DNA of 8,059 nucleotides from JAICTV01 sp035634055 (GTDB taxonomy: Bacteria; Planctomycetota; Phycisphaerae; Tepidisphaerales; Tepidisphaeraceae). The notes beneath the pieces are model-generated. The model was given only the letters and a program-made list of their open reading frames with translations, made no database searches and had not been told where the DNA came from. A program made the position numbers and the translations under genes. Of this stretch, positions 6,351-8,059 are shown piece after piece. Positions within the stretch are counted from its first letter, which is position 1; every line of letters starts with the position of its first letter. The stretch is taken from contig DASQDR010000161.1 of NCBI GenBank assembly GCA_035634055.1, positions 1 through 8,059 of the forward strand, read 5' to 3'.

Positions 6351-6427
6351 GTGGCCAGTGGCCAGTGGTCAGTGGCTAGTGGTCAGTGGCTAGTGGTCAG
6401 TGACAAGTGACGGGGCACGAGTGACAA
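6351..6427 (+). repeat. 7-bp tandem repeat GTGGYYA
   Basis: Seven consecutive units read GTGGCCA, GTGGCCA, GTGGTCA, GTGGCTA, GTGGTCA, GTGGCTA, GTGGTCA (6351-6399). They are followed in the same register by decayed units GTGACAA (6400), GTGACGG (6407), GGCACGA (6414) and GTGACAA (6421). The array fills most of the 106-bp gap before the next gene. Heptanucleotide arrays of this style are known in cyanobacteria (STRR elements). Confidence 0.85.
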
Positions 6428-6428
6428 T
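6400..6428 (+). promoter_or_regulatory. Promoter formed by decayed heptad-repeat units
   Basis: GTGACA at 6400-6405 (five of six to TTGACA) and GACAAT at 6423-6428 are 17 bp apart. The usual six-base gap puts +1 at 6435, the A of the next gene's ATG, so its mRNA would be leaderless. Both boxes come from GTGACAA units of the heptad array. Confidence 0.5.
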
Positions 6429-6434
6429 CCGGCT

Positions 6435-7160
6435 ATGTCATCGTCGCCGTCGTTGCGCGCGTGTGCGCTGCTGATCTGGGCCTCGTTGCTCGCCGCGGCG
6501 CCGGCGGCTGCGCCGGCGCCGGACTTGTCTTCGCCCAAGGCGACGGCCAAGAGCTTGTTCAACGCGATCAACCTCGGCGACCGCGACGCGGTGCGGGCGG
6601 CCCTGCACGCGGCGGACGAGCCGCAGGCGGAGCTGGCCGCGGCGATGGCGGACCTCATCGTCGCCGGGAAAAAGCTCGGCGACGCCGCCAAGGCGCGCTT
6701 CGGCGCCGCAGGCGACCCGATCGGCCGGGGGATGCTCGACCCGAACTCCCTGAAGAAGCTCGATGACGCGACGGTCGACATCAAGGGCGACATCGCCACC
6801 CTCACCGTCCCCGGCCAGCCGCGCCCGATGAGCTTCCGCCGGCACGGCGACGGGAATTGGCGGCTGGTCGTCACGGATTTCGGTGGCGCCGCGCCGGAGA
6901 ACATCGGCCGGCAGGTCAAGCTCGTCCGCCAGATGGGCGAGGCGCTGGACGCCAGCGCGCGGGAAGTCGCCGGCGGCGCCCACAAGACGCCCGACGCGGC
7001 CCTCAACGCGATCCAGCAACGCCTGCATGGCGTGATGCTCGCGTTCTATCGACCCTCGACCACGCGCAGCACGACGACGCAGGCAAGCACGCAGGCGGCC
7101 ACGCAGGCGGCCACGCAAGCAAGCACGCAGGCGACCACGTCGCCGGCGTCGATGCCGTAG
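6435..7160 (+). CDS. Probably exported protein of unknown function with TQAS-repeat tail
   Basis: A 241-aa protein. Residues 1-26 form a signal peptide (Arg8, hydrophobic 10-22, Ala-rich cleavage region AAPAAAPA); no lipobox Cys. The body (about 34-150) starts with SPKATAKSLFNAINLGDRDAV, reminiscent of small NTF2/SnoaL-like or DUF4878-type lipoprotein domains (helix first, then strands VDIKGDIATLTV and NWRLVVTDFG); this is a weak resemblance. A helical segment (about 155-205) follows. The tail 207-241 is Thr/Ser/Gln/Ala-rich with TQAS, TQAA, TQAA, TQAS, TQAT at 215-234, probably a disordered, possibly surface-exposed linker. ATG 6435 is supported by the signal peptide and by the promoter placing +1 there. 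There is no clear operon partner; the downstream gene follows after a 133-bp gap. Confidence 0.7.
   Translation: MSSSPSLRACALLIWASLLAAAPAAAPAPDLSSPKATAKSLFNAINLGDRDAVRAALHAADEPQAELAAAMADLIVAGKKLGDAAKARFGAAGDPIGRGMLDPNSLKKLDDATVDIKGDIATLTVPGQPRPMSFRRHGDGNWRLVVTDFGGAAPENIGRQVKLVRQMGEALDASAREVAGGAHKTPDAALNAIQQRLHGVMLAFYRPSTTRSTTTQASTQAATQAATQASTQATTSPASMP
7077..7136 (+). repeat. 12-bp coding tandem repeat
   Basis: Five 12-bp units of the form ACGCAGGCRRSC (with one ACGCAAGC variant) encode TQAS, TQAA, TQAA, TQAS, TQAT at the end of the exported protein. The unit is four codons long, so copy-number change would keep the frame. Confidence 0.8.
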
Positions 7161-7173
7161 TCCGCGCCCCATT

Positions 7174-7274
7174 CGTGGCTCGGGCGCCTAGCGAGAGCGC
7201 TTGCCGCGGCAGCGGAAGTGAAGGACAAGCGCCGCTGACCGCCGCGAGCGCTCGGGCGAGATGCCCGAGCCACG
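7174..7274. repeat. 101-bp imperfect palindrome
   Basis: Outer arms CGTGGCTCGGGC (7174-7185) and GCCCGAGCCACG (7263-7274) pair perfectly over 12 bp. The next 20 bases on each side match at about 13 of 20. The inner stem is GCGGCAGCGG (7206-7215) with CCGCTGACCGC (7232-7242, one bulge) around a 16-base loop. A competing hairpin, GCTCGGGC (7250-7257) with GCCCGAGC (7263-7270) and loop GAGAT, uses the same right arm. No U-run follows, so it fits a mobile or repetitive intergenic element, or an RNA structure, better than a plain terminator. Confidence 0.65.
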
Positions 7275-7293
7275 GCCGCAACTGATTTCGTGA

Positions 7294-8059
7294 ATGGCAC
7301 CCATGTCTCGTTCCGACCGCACCGATCCTGCCGCTTTCGGGCAACTGTTGGTGACCGCGGCGTTCCCGTTCTTGCTCGGCTTCGTCGGGGCGGCCTTGGG
7401 GAGGATGGCCGCGGGGCCGACGCTGGGGTTGTACCTGGCGGGCGTGGCGATGGTGACGATCCTCCTGCCGCCGCTGGCGGCGCGGCACGTGCGGGGGCTG
7501 GACGCGCTGACCGCGGCGGGGGCGGTGGTGGACGGCGTCGCGCTGGTCTGGCTCGCCATGGTCTTCACCTCCGACGCCACGTTGATCCAATGGCTGCTCG
7601 GGTGCCTCGTGGTGGCCGCGTGGGGGGCGGCGCTGCTCGGGCTCGTGGTGGCGCTGCGGCCCGCGCTGGGAGCGACGGGCGCGGCGGCGGTGGCGGTGGT
7701 CGCCGGGCTCGCGTGGCTCGCGTGGCCGGTCTGGTTGTCGCCGGCGCTCGGGGGGGCGGCGGGGGCGCGGGTGGCGGGGTGGCTGACGCCCGCCCACCCA
7801 CTGTTCGCCATCAACCGCGTCTTCGCCAACCTTGGTCCCTGGACGCAGCAGCCGCTGATGTACCAATTGACGAATTTAGGTCAGGACGTCCCGGCGGCAC
7901 TCCCGGCCGCCACGTTCACGAGTATATTCGTGAACGTCGTCATTGCGGCAATCCTCGCGGCACCGGCGATGCTGGCGGGGCGGGGGACTGCGGGTGGGCC
8001 TCCGGCGGCGCCGACCCCGCCGGCGGCGCCGACCCCGCCGGCGGCGCCGACCCCGCCGG
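7294..8059 (+). CDS. Multi-pass membrane protein of unknown function (3' end outside the window)
   Basis: An open frame of 255 codons with no stop before the window ends. About six hydrophobic segments are visible: roughly 16-36, 42-62, 71-91, 97-121, 128-150 and 208-228. Between the last two lies a loop (about 155-206) with TPAHPLFAINRVFANLGPW and LTNLGQDVP, which resembles a conserved planctomycete membrane protein I recall but cannot name. After residue 232 the chain becomes PPAAPT repeats, a Pro/Ala-rich cytoplasmic or periplasmic tail. ATG 7294 is the first start; ATG 7303 (MSRSDRT) is an equal alternative. Neither has a Shine-Dalgarno or clear -10 box. The long frame with membrane helices supports a real gene. 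Confidence 0.7.
   Translation, partial: MAPMSRSDRTDPAAFGQLLVTAAFPFLLGFVGAALGRMAAGPTLGLYLAGVAMVTILLPPLAARHVRGLDALTAAGAVVDGVALVWLAMVFTSDATLIQWLLGCLVVAAWGAALLGLVVALRPALGATGAAAVAVVAGLAWLAWPVWLSPALGGAAGARVAGWLTPAHPLFAINRVFANLGPWTQQPLMYQLTNLGQDVPAALPAATFTSIFVNVVIAAILAAPAMLAGRGTAGGPPAAPTPPAAPTPPAAPTPP
8002..8059 (+). repeat. Perfect 18-bp coding tandem repeat running off the window
   Basis: CCGGCGGCGCCGACCCCG occurs at 8002-8019, 8020-8037 and 8038-8055, and a fourth copy begins at 8056. The copies are identical at DNA level, including third codon positions, and encode (PPAAPT)n. The total number cannot be seen here. Confidence 0.85.

Noticed and set aside
6351..6427. Possible CRISPR array.
   Set aside because: The units are 7 bp, contiguous and without spacers; no cas gene is near.
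7003..7866. Minus-strand open frame of 287 aa opposite the membrane protein and the tail of the exported protein.
   Set aside because: Its product is low-complexity Arg/Pro/Gln/His-rich sequence, whereas the plus strand gives an uninterrupted frame with about six membrane helices.

Overview
The window is a G+C-rich bacterial chromosomal segment (about two thirds G+C by eye) holding nine coding regions on both strands. No rRNA, tRNA, transposase, CRISPR array or phage gene is visible. Several proteins resemble conserved planctomycete families as I remember them: a ferredoxin-less PreA, the HDWLDESH/WHAILHRREGDF unknown, and the terminal membrane protein. My best guess is a planctomycete, possibly Phycisphaerae. 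This is inference from recall, not from a search.

Layout: (1) 15-1145 (+), a PreA-type dihydropyrimidine dehydrogenase without the C-terminal iron-sulfur domain, preceded by the only clear Shine-Dalgarno of the window, so probably internal to an operon that begins upstream. (2) 1179-1777 (-), a two-gene toxin-antitoxin operon, DUF104-type antitoxin then PIN-domain toxin, with a TTGA overlap. (3) 1869-2780 (+) prmC, divergent from the toxin-antitoxin operon. (4) 2854-3915 (+) an amidohydrolase_2 protein. (5) 4037-4501 (-) a small lipoprotein, convergent with (4); the gap between them is one large inverted repeat that reads as a bidirectional terminator. (6) 4636-5238 (+) a conserved protein of unknown function with an unusual density of His, Asp, Glu and Arg. 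(7) 5438-6328 (+) a uronate-dehydrogenase-like SDR protein. (8) 6435-7160 (+) a probably exported protein of unknown function with a TQAS/TQAA repeat tail. (9) 7294 to the window end (+), a multi-pass membrane protein, cut off by the window edge inside a perfect 18-bp repeat.

The genes do not form one pathway; most look like separately transcribed units. What they share is how they begin. Five transcription units have a -10-like hexamer (TATAAT, TACAAT, TACAAT, TAAAAT, GACAAT) so close to the start codon that the predicted mRNA would have a leader of 0-4 nt, and none of these five has a Shine-Dalgarno. For the gene at 6435, both promoter boxes fall within decayed units of a 7-bp tandem repeat. 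I see no convincing new multi-gene system. The observations most worth following are the leaderless-start pattern, the promoter built from the heptad repeat, and the unknown protein at 4636-5238.
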